A DNA stretch of 41,732 nucleotides from Streptomyces sp. CHD11 (GTDB lineage Bacteria > Actinomycetota > Actinomycetes > Streptomycetales > Streptomycetaceae): NCBI RefSeq assembly GCF_018638295.1, contig NZ_JABTTS010000041.1, forward strand, positions 1-41,732, in the 5' to 3' direction. The notes under the pieces were generated by a model. That model made no database searches, was not told the DNA's origin, and saw only the letters and a program-made list of their open reading frames with translations. Below are positions 17,734-26,725 of this stretch, in pieces (within the stretch, counting starts at the first letter, position 1; the number at the start of each line of letters is the position of its first letter). A program made the position numbers and the translations under genes.

Positions 17734-18507
17734 ATGGTGAGGGCAGACCAGCGGTCCGAAGAGGTACCGCGGACCAGTGTCTGGCTGGAGGACAGAACGC
17801 GTCGCGGCGGGCGGGGCGGCGGACATCCGTCGGGGCTGGACCGGGAGAGGATCACCGAGGTCACCGTGCGGCTGCTGGACGCGGAGGGCCCGTCCCGGTT
17901 CTCCATGCGCCGGCTCGCCGCCGAGCTCGAGGTGACGGCGATGTCCGTCTACTGGTACGTCGACACCAAGGACGACCTCCTCGAACTCGCCCTGGACCGC
18001 ACCTTCGGCGAGCTGAGGCTGCCCGACCCGGCCACCGACGAGGACTGGCGCGACCAGCTGCGCGCCCTGGCCCGCGAGTACCGCGTCCTGCTGGTGCGCC
18101 ACCCCTGGCTGTCACCGCTGGCCGGCCGGTTCCTCAACATCGGGCCCAACGCGATGGAGTTCTCCCGGGTGGTCCAGCAGGTCATCCGCAGGACCGGACT
18201 GCCGGCCCACGGGGTGACCGGGGCCATCGCGGCCGTCTTCCAGTTCGTGTACGGCTACGGCACGATCGAGGGCCACTTCCACGCCCGGGTCGCCGCGACC
18301 GGCATGACCCCCGACGCGTACCACCGGCACGCCCTGCACGAGGCGCGGCAGTCACCGGACGCCTCCGGGGTGATCGAGGAGTCGGCGAGGATCATGGCGG
18401 CCCGCGGCGGTGACACGGTCGAGGAGATGCTGGAACGCGACTTCGCCTTCGCCCTGGACCTGTTGGTGGCCGGCATCGAGGTGATGGTGGCCCGCGGCCG
18501 GGACTGA
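17734..18507 (+). CDS. TetR-family repressor (TetR_C type)
   Basis: This 257-residue protein has an N-terminal helix-turn-helix (about 35-85: LDRERITEVTVRLLDAEG, FSMRRLAAELEVTAMSVYWY) and a large ligand-binding domain of the tetracycline-repressor C-terminal type. An unusually long 33-residue Arg/Gly-rich leader precedes the helix-turn-helix. GAGGAAGG supports the ATG at 17734. It lies directly behind the exporter gene and most likely represses it through the palindrome at 16088-16123, in response to an exported compound. Confidence 0.88.
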   Translation: MVRADQRSEEVPRTSVWLEDRTRRGGRGGGHPSGLDRERITEVTVRLLDAEGPSRFSMRRLAAELEVTAMSVYWYVDTKDDLLELALDRTFGELRLPDPATDEDWRDQLRALAREYRVLLVRHPWLSPLAGRFLNIGPNAMEFSRVVQQVIRRTGLPAHGVTGAIAAVFQFVYGYGTIEGHFHARVAATGMTPDAYHRHALHEARQSPDASGVIEESARIMAARGGDTVEEMLERDFAFALDLLVAGIEVMVARGRD

Positions 18508-18524
18508 GCAGCGCCGCCGGGGGC

Positions 18525-18995
18525 CTACTCCTTCTCGGCGAGCCGTGCCGGGAACCCCCCGGTCGCCACCGGACCCCAGCGCTCCGGCGTGACCCGGATG
18601 ATCGACTTGCCCTGCTCGGCCATCGCGGTCCGGTACTCGTCCCAGTCGGGATGCTCACCGGCGATGTTCCGGTAGTACTCCACCAGCGGTTCCACGGACT
18701 CGGGCGAGTCCACCACCTCCGCGGTGCCGTCGATCTGCACCCAGGGTCCGTTCCACTCGTCGCTCAGGACGATCAGGCTCACCCGGGTGTCCCTCTTGGC
18801 GTTCCGCGTCTTGGCCCGCTCGGGATAGGTGGACATCACGATCCGCCCCGAGTCGTCGACCCCGCAGGTCAGCGGCGAGCCCTGGGGAGCGCCGTCGGCC
18901 CGTCGGGTGAGCAGGACAGCCCGGTGCCGGGGCCGGACGAAGTCCAGCAACCCGGCCAGGGAGACACGGGTGTTCGTAGCGATGTTCGGTGCCAT
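18525..18995 (-). CDS. PPOX-class (split-barrel) F420-dependent flavoprotein
   Basis: This 156-residue protein has the pyridoxamine-phosphate-oxidase-like split beta-barrel: LLDFVRPRHRAVLLTRRADG, SPLTCGVDDSGRIVMSTYP and RAKTRNAKRDTRVSLIVLSD. Such Streptomyces proteins bind deazaflavin F420 and reduce small molecules, but the substrate is not predictable. The gene ends 17 bp from the convergent TetR gene. It begins 9 bp after the STAS gene on the same strand, so the two probably share a transcript. Confidence 0.85.
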   Translation of the reverse strand: MAPNIATNTRVSLAGLLDFVRPRHRAVLLTRRADGAPQGSPLTCGVDDSGRIVMSTYPERAKTRNAKRDTRVSLIVLSDEWNGPWVQIDGTAEVVDSPESVEPLVEYYRNIAGEHPDWDEYRTAMAEQGKSIIRVTPERWGPVATGGFPARLAEKE

Positions 18996-19004
18996 GGCGT
19001 CAGA

Positions 19005-19361
19005 CTAGGCGGCCATCGCCTCGGGGAGGTTGTCGTACACGGGGATGTCGCGGCGCAGGCCGGTCAGTTCCAGTACGCGGCCCGCCAGACTCTCCGGACG
19101 GGCCACCACGTACACCCGGGTCCCGGGTTCCAGCAGCCGGCGGACGCCGTTGATGAGGCGGACGCCCTGGGAGTCCATGAACCGTGTCGCGGTGAGATCG
19201 AGGACCACGAGCCGGGGCGGCCGGCCGGCGCGGGGACGGGCCTGGGCCATGATCAGCGGGAGCAGCCCGTCCGCGTTGGAGAAGTCGATCTCCGTGGGTA
19301 AGGGGAAGAGCACACGCTCGGACGGTTCGTAGGTCCGGGAGCGGTTCGGGAGGAAGGTCAC
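19005..19361 (-). CDS. STAS-domain anti-sigma factor antagonist
   Basis: This 118-residue single-domain STAS protein has core beta-alpha pattern VVLDLTATRFMDSQGVRLI. The Ser in MDSQG is the usual site phosphorylated by an anti-sigma kinase, and YVVARPESL follows. Such proteins release sigma factors of the SigB/F group from their RsbW-like kinase. Two sigma factors of that group (sigN, sigF) lie 5 kb away. GTG at 19361 has AGGTGA 5 nt upstream. GTG at 19370 is the alternative. The partner kinase is not in the window. Confidence 0.82.
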   Translation of the reverse strand: MTFLPNRSRTYEPSERVLFPLPTEIDFSNADGLLPLIMAQARPRAGRPPRLVVLDLTATRFMDSQGVRLINGVRRLLEPGTRVYVVARPESLAGRVLELTGLRRDIPVYDNLPEAMAA

Positions 19362-19551
19362 TGCGGTCACCTGGCAGACGTGCGTTCGGAATCTCGGCAA
19401 GGCCGCTTCCTGACCCGCCCTCATTTCACCACGTCGGAGAGCATCACCGGAAGCGGCTAAAATTGCGTACGTCCTGTGCTCGCAGTCGGGAATGTGCTGC
19501 GGAGCTCTCCTGCGCACGCCTGTCCGGTCGTGCTCGCCGAAGAGGTTCGTG

Positions 19552-20256
19552 GTGACTGCGTCCCGGTTTTCCGATCTGCCCCGATTCCCCGCCGATCCCG
19601 ATCTGGCGGAAGCGCTGACGGCCGCGGCGTGCCGCCTGCACGAGACGTCCAGCCCGGACAGCACCCTGGACGCAGCCGTCCGGCTCGCCGTGGAACTGCT
19701 GCCCGGCGCCGACCACGCGGGCATCTCCGTCATGGAGCGCGACAACCGCCGGCAGACGCTCGCCTGGACGGACGAGGTGGTGCGCGCCGCCGAGGACCGT
19801 CACCCCCTGGTGGGGAAGCAGCCGTACTGGCACCCTCTGTGGACCGCTCCGGCGGTCACGGTCGAGGACAGTGAGGGCGCCGGGGAGGCGGACCCTCTCG
19901 CCGGGATGGGCCTGCGGTCCGTGCTGTCGCTGCGTCTGCGGGCCGACCGGCGCCGGCTGACCGTGCTCACCGCGTACGCCCGCAAGCCGCGCGCCTTCGA
20001 CGAGGAGGCGCTGCGGATCGGGCGGCTGTTCACCGCGCACGTCGGTATCGCCCTGGACTCCGCCACCGTGCGCGAGCAGCTCACCGAGGCCATGCGCACC
20101 CGGGACCTGATAGGCCAGGCCACCGGCATCCTCATGGAGCGCCTGGGCATCGACGCGGCCGGCGCCTTCGACAGCCTGGTACGGGCCTCGCAGCGGGAGA
20201 ACGTGAAACTGCGCGACCTGGCCCGCCGTATCGTCGACGTCCACAGCGGACCCTGA
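19552..20256 (+). CDS. GAF-ANTAR RNA-binding regulator
   Basis: This 234-residue protein has an N-terminal GAF sensor domain (about 40-165). The C-terminal ANTAR domain (about 175-230) contains AMRTRDLIGQATGILMERLG and ends FDSLVRASQRENVKLRDLARRI. ANTAR domains bind paired hairpins in mRNA leaders and prevent termination, and GAF domains sense small ligands or redox state. I use GTG at 19552 because AGAGG lies 6 nt upstream. GTG at 19549 is also possible. The gene is divergent from the STAS gene. TAAAAT (19458-19463) in the gap could be a -10 element. Confidence 0.86.
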   Translation: MTASRFSDLPRFPADPDLAEALTAAACRLHETSSPDSTLDAAVRLAVELLPGADHAGISVMERDNRRQTLAWTDEVVRAAEDRHPLVGKQPYWHPLWTAPAVTVEDSEGAGEADPLAGMGLRSVLSLRLRADRRRLTVLTAYARKPRAFDEEALRIGRLFTAHVGIALDSATVREQLTEAMRTRDLIGQATGILMERLGIDAAGAFDSLVRASQRENVKLRDLARRIVDVHSGP

Positions 20257-20332
20257 CGGCTGCGCACCCCTGACGGCTGCGCACCCCTGACGGGGGCCGC
20301 ATACCGCCGACGGGGCCGCACACCGCCGGCAG
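20254..20332. repeat. 17-bp tandem repeat starting at the GAF-ANTAR stop codon
   Basis: TGACGGCTGCGCACCCC occurs at 20254-20270 and 20271-20287, with a third partial copy at 20288-20293. The first copy starts exactly on the TGA stop codon of the GAF-ANTAR gene. A second, imperfect repeat containing GGGGCCGCA(T/C)ACCGCCG follows to about 20332. Confidence 0.8.
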
Positions 20333-20349
20333 CGACGCGGCACAGCGCT

Positions 20350-20546
20350 CAGGGAGTCCGCCGAACGCAGATGGGTGTCGCGCGTCCTGTCGCCGGTGTC
20401 GATGGACGCCGCCCGGATCACCGCCTCCACCCGGGACCCGGTGACATCGTCCGGCGCGACCTCCACCAGGGCCCGCGGGAACCCGGTGAACCGGCCCCGC
20501 ACACCGGGGATGTCCAGCTGCTGGGCGAGCGCGGTCACTGAACTCG
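20350..20546 (-). pseudogene. Truncated YceI-family gene remnant
   Basis: One minus-strand frame encodes about 65 residues that strongly resemble the N-terminal half of YceI lipocalin-like proteins: SSVTALAQQLDIPGVRGRF followed by RVEAVIRAASIDTGDRTRD and THLRSADSL. The conserved VRGRFT, ASIDTG and D.HLRS signatures are intact. The rest of the roughly 180-residue family domain is absent: the frame runs into tandem repeats and the GAF-ANTAR gene. No ribosome binding site or proper start is seen. It is a decayed gene truncated at its 3' end. Confidence 0.72.
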
Positions 20547-20655
20547 GGACCGGCCCGGGGCGGGGCGCGTCTGCGGTGCAGGACGCGCGGCCCGCCACGG
20601 GCCGGGGTTTCTCGCTACCCGCCGGGGCGGGTTCGATGACCGTGGTCTCCTACGG

Positions 20656-22356
20656 TCACCGGCGCACCGGCCGGGCCGGCTGCTCGGCACCCTGCGCCGG
20701 GTCGGCACCGCGGGCCGCCTCGGCCGGGGCCGGTGTCACGGGCGGGGCGGTCGCGGCGGAAGCCTCCGCCGCCTGGGCCGGCGCGCCGCTGGTCCGCAGC
20801 GGGACCTCCTTGATGAACAGGGTGACCAGGAAGGCGAGCAGGGCGATCGGCGCGACGTACAGGAAGATGTCGGCGATGCCGTGCCCGTAGGCACTCTCCA
20901 GCCAGGTGCGGATGGACGGGGGCAGCAGGTCCATGTCGGGTATCGCGCCGCTGCCGGAGGCCTTGGCCGCCGCGGCCTGCTCCTGGGGGCCGAGCGAGCC
21001 GATGGTGTCCTGGGCGTAGTGGCTGATCCGGGTCGACATGACCGAGCCGAGCACGGAGACGCCGACCGCGCCGCCGAGGGAGCGGAAGAAGGTCACGACG
21101 GAGGAGGCCGCGCCCAGGTCGTCCGGGGCCACCTGGTTCTGCGTGCACAGCACCAGGTTCTGCATCATCATGCCGACGCCGAGACCCATCAGCGCCATGA
21201 AGACGCCGATGTGCCAGTAGGGGGTGTCGTAGCGCATGGTGCCCAGCAGACCCAGTCCCGCCGTCAGCAGCAGTCCGCCGGCCAGCAGCCAGTTCTTCCA
21301 CCTGCCGGTCCGCGTGATGATGATGCCGGAGACGGTGGACGATATGAACAGTCCGCCGATCATCGGGATGGTCATGACGCCCGACATCGTCGGGGACTTG
21401 CCCCGGGCCAGCTGGAAGTACTGGCTGAAGTAGACGGTGCCCGCGAACATCGCCATACCGACGAACAGCGACGCCAGCGAGGCCAGCGTGATGGTGCGGT
21501 TCCGGAACAGGCGCAGCGGGATGATCGGCTCGCTCGCCCTCGACTCGACGAAGAGGAACACGAGCGTCAGGACGATCGAGCCGCCGACCATGACGCCGGT
21601 CTGCCACGACATCCAGGAGTACTTGTCGTCGGCGAAGGTGACCCAGACGAGCAGCAGACAGACGGCCGCGGTGACGAAGAAGGCGCCGGTCCAGTCGACC
21701 TTGGCCTTCCGCTTGAGCACGGGCAGGTTCAGGGTCTTCTGCAGCACGATCAGCGCGAGCATCGCGAAGGGCACGCCCACGTAGAGGCACCAGCGCCAGC
21801 CGAGCCAGCTGGTGTCGGTGATGACGCCGCCGAGCAGCGGACCACCGACCGTCGCGACGGCGAACGTCGCGCCCAGGTAGCCGGAGTAACGCCCGCGCTC
21901 CCGCGGGGAGATCATCGCGGCCATGATGATCTGCGCCAGGGCGGACAGACCGCCGCCGCCGAGGCCCTGGATGGCGCGGGCGGTGATCAGCATGGCCGAG
22001 TTCTGCGCCAGACCGGCCACGACGGAGCCGATGACGAAGATGATCAGGGCTGACTGGACCAGGACCTTCTTGCTGGTCAGGTCGGCGAGCTTGCCCCACA
22101 GGGGGGTGGAGGCGGTCATCGTCAGCAGTGAGGCGGTGACGACCCAGGTGTAGGCGCTCTGGCCGCCGTCGAGGTCGGCGACGATCTCGGGCAGTGCGTT
22201 GGTGACGATGGTCGACGACAGAATGGCGCAGAACATGCCGAGCAGCAGCCCGGACAGTGCCTTCATGATCTGCGGATGGGTCATCGGAGCCTCCGCGGAG
22301 GAGCCTCCCCCGTGCTTGGCATGAGCCCGCACACCGTTCGGTGTGGTCGTTGCCAT
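20656..22356 (-). CDS. MFS drug exporter, DHA2 (EmrB/QacA) family
   Basis: This 566-residue exporter is predicted to have 14 spans. LSSTIVTNALPEIVADL (first-span motif), LWGKLADLTSKKVLVQ (motif A) and ATVGGPLLGGVI (motif C) are present. A Pro/Ala-rich tail of about 50 residues ends in PARPVRR. The ATG at 22356 has GAAGGAAG upstream. The gene lies 13 bp after the MarR gene on the same strand, forming a MarR-exporter operon, so it is probably induced by a toxic substrate that releases the MarR protein. A perfect palindrome inside its first codons (22330-22345) is noted as a finding. Confidence 0.9.
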   Translation of the reverse strand: MATTTPNGVRAHAKHGGGSSAEAPMTHPQIMKALSGLLLGMFCAILSSTIVTNALPEIVADLDGGQSAYTWVVTASLLTMTASTPLWGKLADLTSKKVLVQSALIIFVIGSVVAGLAQNSAMLITARAIQGLGGGGLSALAQIIMAAMISPRERGRYSGYLGATFAVATVGGPLLGGVITDTSWLGWRWCLYVGVPFAMLALIVLQKTLNLPVLKRKAKVDWTGAFFVTAAVCLLLVWVTFADDKYSWMSWQTGVMVGGSIVLTLVFLFVESRASEPIIPLRLFRNRTITLASLASLFVGMAMFAGTVYFSQYFQLARGKSPTMSGVMTIPMIGGLFISSTVSGIIITRTGRWKNWLLAGGLLLTAGLGLLGTMRYDTPYWHIGVFMALMGLGVGMMMQNLVLCTQNQVAPDDLGAASSVVTFFRSLGGAVGVSVLGSVMSTRISHYAQDTIGSLGPQEQAAAAKASGSGAIPDMDLLPPSIRTWLESAYGHGIADIFLYVAPIALLAFLVTLFIKEVPLRTSGAPAQAAEASAATAPPVTPAPAEAARGADPAQGAEQPARPVRR

Positions 22357-22369
22357 GGACTTCCTTCTC

Positions 22370-22873
22370 TTAGGTGCTCGCGGGTGTACGGGTGGTCTCT
22401 GCGGGTGCGGGTGCGGGTGTGGATGCGGTCGGCCGGGGCACGCCGCGGCCGTCGCCGAAGCTGTCCCTGAGCCGGGCCATCAGCTGGGCGAGCCGGCCGA
22501 CCTCGTCGTCGGACCAGTCGTCCAGACGTTCGGCGAGGAGCTGGGTGGTCCGCCGGAACAGCTCGTCGAGCCGGGTCCGGCCGGCGGGGGTGAGGCGCAG
22601 GATGCGGGACCGCTTGTCGGCGGGGTCGGGGAAGCGCTCGATCCAGCCGCGCTCGGTCAGATGGGCGACGTTGCGGCTGGTGACCGACATGTCCACGGAG
22701 AGCAGCTCGGCGAGCCTGCTCATGCGCATGTCGCCGTGTCGGCCGAGGAGGGTCAGCACGGACGCGGAGCCGCCGGGGCAGTCGGCCGGCATGATCCGGT
22801 TCATCTCCCGCTTGACGGCACCGAAGGCGCTGAACTGTCGGACCAGTTCCTCGTAGCGCGCCGGCTCGGCCAT
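22370..22873 (-). CDS. MarR-family repressor of the adjacent exporter
   Basis: This 167-residue winged-helix protein reads MRMSRLAELLSVDMSVTSRN, VAHLTERGWIERFPDPADK and RSRILRLTPAG (about 50-95), flanked by dimerisation helices. The C-terminal 20 residues are a Pro/Thr/Ala repeat-like tail. It is first in an operon with the MFS exporter. A perfect 15-bp palindrome lies just upstream, overlapping the region downstream of its -10 element. Autorepression is therefore likely. The ligand is unknown. Confidence 0.9.
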   Translation of the reverse strand: MAEPARYEELVRQFSAFGAVKREMNRIMPADCPGGSASVLTLLGRHGDMRMSRLAELLSVDMSVTSRNVAHLTERGWIERFPDPADKRSRILRLTPAGRTRLDELFRRTTQLLAERLDDWSDDEVGRLAQLMARLRDSFGDGRGVPRPTASTPAPAPAETTRTPAST

Positions 22874-22888
22874 GGCATCTCCTATTTC

Positions 22889-22931
22889 GTTGCTTGAAGC
22901 AACCGTAGATTTCGATGGTTGTTACAGGCAA
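22889..22931 (-). promoter_or_regulatory. Promoter and MarR operator of the MarR-MFS operon
   Basis: Reading the minus strand, TTGCCT (22926-22931) and TACGGT (22902-22907) are spaced 18 nt. The perfect palindrome GTTGCTTGAAGCAAC (22889-22903) covers the transcription start region and overlaps the -10 element. Bound repressor would block initiation. The operator lies 16 bp before the MarR start codon. Confidence 0.72.
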
Positions 22932-23063
22932 ACGAAAGAGGGGAGGGAGGCTCAAAAACTTGGCAAAGGCAAGTAATCGCGCCGGTAAAAACGCAGGTGG
23001 CAGGGGCTGTGCCGGTTCGGCCCCGTCTGTCACCGGCGTTCAGCCCGCCGACCCCGGCCCCGC

Positions 23064-23093
23064 TTGGGCCGCCCGCCGGGGATTCGCTAGTGT
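23064..23093 (+). promoter_or_regulatory. Promoter giving a leaderless transcript
   Basis: TTGGGC (23064-23069) and TAGTGT (23088-23093) have an 18-nt spacer. The -10 element ends 8 nt before the ATG at 23102, so transcription should begin at or within 1-2 nt of the start codon. Confidence 0.55.
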
Positions 23094-23101
23094 CTCGTGA
23101 C

Positions 23102-23296
23102 ATGGCTAACACCCCGGGCCCGCAGGGCAATCAGGACCCCGCCGGCAACACCCAGATGTTCCGTGCCTTCGTCGACGAGGCCCCTCAGGGCCGGCAGGCC
23201 GCGTCCACGGGCGGTGGGCCGCGTATCGGCCTGATCGTCGGCATCGTCGTCGCCGTGGCGGTCGTCGCCGCGGTCGCCTGGCTCGCGCTGAAGTAA
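23102..23296 (+). CDS. Small single-span membrane protein
   Basis: This 64-residue protein has a hydrophilic N-terminus (MANTPGPQGNQDPAGNTQMF) and one C-terminal span (IGLIVGIVVAVAVVAAVAWLAL) ending in Lys, so it is probably anchored with the N-terminus outside or in the cytoplasm by that single helix. No Shine-Dalgarno sequence is present, and a good promoter lies so close that the mRNA should be leaderless. I do not recognise a named function. It is divergent from the MarR-MFS operon. Confidence 0.72.
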   Translation: MANTPGPQGNQDPAGNTQMFRAFVDEAPQGRQAASTGGGPRIGLIVGIVVAVAVVAAVAWLALK

Positions 23297-24702
<1,406 letters not shown>

Positions 24703-24813
24703 GCCACCCCCTTTGGGTCGCGGGACGGTCGCGGCGGACGTTCCCGATCTGAGGAACGCAGCCTTCACCTGAATACCGGCGCCGAGGCTCCGGCAAACGC
24801 GCTTCCGGCAGAA

Positions 24814-24851
24814 TGTCACATGTCGGCAACGCGCTGTAGTGACATGTCGAC
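24814..24851. promoter_or_regulatory. Inverted/direct repeat upstream of sigN
   Basis: TGTCAC (24814-24819) and GTGACA (24839-24844) form a perfect inverted repeat. ACATGTCG also occurs twice in direct order (24818-24825 and 24842-24849), 24 nt apart. The array lies about 112 bp before the sigN start and 100 bp after the sigF stop. It is a likely binding site for an unidentified developmental regulator. Confidence 0.45.
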
Positions 24852-24948
24852 ATCCAAGTTGCGAATCAGCCCTGGAAACAAGGGGTCTGACGGGCTTTCG
24901 ACGCAGAAACAGGGAGAAAGACCGAGGTGAGCGATTCGCTCTTTCCGG

Positions 24949-25779
24949 TTACGCCTCGATCCTGTTTGCGGACCGGAGCCGCTGGAAGCTGCGCGCCAGC
25001 AGACGGGACACATGCATCTGCGAGACGCCGAGTTCCGCGCTGATCTGCGACTGGGTGAGATTGCTGTAGTACCGCAGCAGCAGGATGCGCTGCTCCCGCT
25101 CGGGCAGTTGTACGAGCAGATGCCGGACCAGGTCGCGGTGCTCGACGCCGTCCAGCGCGGGGTCCTCGTAGCCGAGCCGGTCCAGCAGTCCGGGCATTCC
25201 GTCGCCCTCCTGCGCGGCCTCCAGGGAGGTGGCGTGGTACGACCGCCCGGCCTCGATGCAGGAGAGCACCTCCTCCTCGGGGATGCGCAGCCGTTCGGCG
25301 ATCTCGGCGGTCGACGGGGTGCGCCCGAAGGCGGTCGTGAGGTCCTCGGTGGCGCTGTTGACCTGTACCCACAGCTCGTGCAGCCGGCGCGGTACGTGCA
25401 CCGTGCGGACGTTGTCGCGGAAGTACCGCTTGATCTCGCCGACCACCGTCGGCATCGCGAATGTCGGGAACTGCACGCCCCGCTCCGGATCGAAGCGGTC
25501 GATGGCGTTGATGAGCCCGATGGTGCCGACCTGGACGACGTCCTCCATCGGCTCGTTGCGGGAGCGGAAACGGGCGGCCGCGTAGCGCACGAGCGGGATG
25601 TTCGCCTCGATGAGCGCCGCGCGCACGCGGGTGTGCTCCGGCGTGCCCGGCTCGAGATCCTTGAGCTGACCGAAGAGCAGCTGGGTCAGGGCCCGGGTGT
25701 CGGCGCCGCGCCGCTTGGCAGGGGTCTGGACCGCGTCGGGGGACACCTCGTCCTGGGGCGGCGCAGTACTGGCCGGCAC
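24949..25779 (-). CDS. sigF: Sporulation sigma factor SigF
   Basis: This 276-residue SigB/F/G-group sigma factor has region 2 (AALIEANIPLVRYAAARF, GTIGLINAIDRFDPERG), region 3 and region 4 (LPEREQRILLLRYYSNLTQS, LGVSQMHVSRLLARSF). The sequence agrees closely with my memory of S. coelicolor SigF, which acts in spore maturation in the prespore. GTG at 25779 (VPASTAPP) is chosen: GAGGTGG lies 8 nt upstream and the orthologue begins similarly. The longer start at 25791 has no ribosome binding site. The following gene is sigN. The STAS antagonist at 19005 is a candidate regulator of this group. Confidence 0.92.
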   Translation of the reverse strand: MPASTAPPQDEVSPDAVQTPAKRRGADTRALTQLLFGQLKDLEPGTPEHTRVRAALIEANIPLVRYAAARFRSRNEPMEDVVQVGTIGLINAIDRFDPERGVQFPTFAMPTVVGEIKRYFRDNVRTVHVPRRLHELWVQVNSATEDLTTAFGRTPSTAEIAERLRIPEEEVLSCIEAGRSYHATSLEAAQEGDGMPGLLDRLGYEDPALDGVEHRDLVRHLLVQLPEREQRILLLRYYSNLTQSQISAELGVSQMHVSRLLARSFQRLRSANRIEA

Positions 25780-26022
25780 GGTCAACGCCACCTCGTCATC
25801 GTTCTCATGTCCGTCAACTCATCCGTCAAAAGCGGTCATAGCATCACAAGACTGACTCACTGTGTGCAAGCACCGCATATTCCGTGTTGAGGGCGAACGC
25901 GGCCGTGCGGCGCGCGAAAACCCCGTGCCTCGACGGCAGGGGGCCTTCAGGGGCCGGTCGGGAGACCGGGGGAGAGGTGGCGGGCGAAGGGGGACGGGAG
26001 AGGAGACGGAGACGGCGAGATG

Positions 26023-26316
26023 TCAGAACTCGTAGTCGGCGATCACCCAGGTGGCGAACTCGCGCCACAGTGCGACACCCGCCTGGTGCTCCGGGTGCTC
26101 CGCGTACCGGCGCAGCGCGTCCGCGTCCTCGAACGCCGAGTTGATGGCGAAGTCGTAGGCGATGGGGCGGTCGCTGATGTTCCAGGCGCACTCCCAGAAG
26201 CGGATCTCCGGGATCCTGCCGTCGAGCGACCGGAAGGCCTCCTCGCCCGCGACGACCCGCGGATCGTCGCGCCCGACGCCCTCGTTCAGCCGGAAGAGCA
26301 CCAGATGGCGGATCAT
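26023..26316 (-). CDS. Dabb-family (stress-responsive A/B barrel) protein
   Basis: This 97-residue protein is one dimeric alpha/beta barrel domain: IRHLVLFRL at the N-terminus, RPIAYDFAINSAFEDADALR in the middle, and YAEHPEHQAGVALWREF toward the C-terminus. Family members include stress proteins and small cyclases, and catalytic function cannot be assigned. The ATG at 26316 overlaps the TGA of the upstream 59-residue gene (TGATG), with GGAGG 6 nt before it inside that gene. Translation is therefore coupled. Confidence 0.85.
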   Translation of the reverse strand: MIRHLVLFRLNEGVGRDDPRVVAGEEAFRSLDGRIPEIRFWECAWNISDRPIAYDFAINSAFEDADALRRYAEHPEHQAGVALWREFATWVIADYEF

Positions 26317-26495
26317 CACTTACCTCCGTTGGCGACCCAGGTCATGAAGTCGCCGATGGCCTTGGCGGCGTCCGAGACCCCCTCGAACCCGACCGTGACG
26401 TAGTCGCCGGCCGTCTCGGGGTCCGTGATGATCAGATACAGCACGAAGACCACAAGCAAGTAGGTCGCGGCCTTCTTCGCGTTCACCGCCCCCAT
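26316..26495 (-). CDS. 59-residue membrane protein coupled to the Dabb gene
   Basis: The ATG at 26495 opens a 59-codon frame, MGAVNAKKAATYLLVVFVLY followed by LIITDPETAGDYVTVGFEGV and ending TWVANGGK. There is one hydrophobic span near residues 12-23 and a soluble amphipathic tail. CAGGGGAGGG lies 5 nt upstream, and the stop overlaps the Dabb start as TGATG, strong evidence that it is translated. It is shorter than many ORF cut-offs. Its function is unknown. It may anchor or partner the Dabb protein. Confidence 0.82.
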   Translation of the reverse strand: MGAVNAKKAATYLLVVFVLYLIITDPETAGDYVTVGFEGVSDAAKAIGDFMTWVANGGK

Positions 26496-26560
26496 CGCGG
26501 CCCTCCCCTGTCACTGATGTGCACCGGTGTCACGTGTGTCGAGCGGGCCCATGATCGCAC

Positions 26561-26590
26561 GAAGGGCCCCGTCTGACGACGGGGCCCTTC
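26561..26590 (-). terminator. Terminator of tRNA-Ser(CGA)
   Basis: A perfect 13-bp stem (GAAGGGCCCCGTC and complement) with a TGAC loop lies 5 nt beyond the tRNA 3' end on the minus strand. Confidence 0.85.
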
Positions 26591-26595
26591 ACCAG

Positions 26596-26680
26596 CGGTA
26601 GCGGAGGGATTTGAACCCTCGGTGACTTGCGCCACACTCGCTTTCGAGGCGAGCTCCTTCGGCCGCTCGGACACGCTACC
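26596..26680 (-). tRNA. tRNA-Ser (anticodon CGA)
   Basis: On the minus strand, acceptor GGTAGCG pairs with CGCTACC, with discriminator G. The anticodon stem CTCGC/GCGAG encloses CTCGAAA, giving anticodon CGA. A long variable arm and the GGTTCAAATCC T-loop are present. It reads UCG codons. Confidence 0.95.
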
Positions 26681-26725
26681 GAGGGAGACTTTACAGCACG
26701 GTGCGGCGTGGTTTGAAATCGGTAT

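Noticed and set aside
26483..26674. 63-residue frame reading MSERPKELASKASVAQ...
   Set aside because: It is a read-through of the tRNA-Ser(CGA) gene; this sequence is a well-known spurious ORF.
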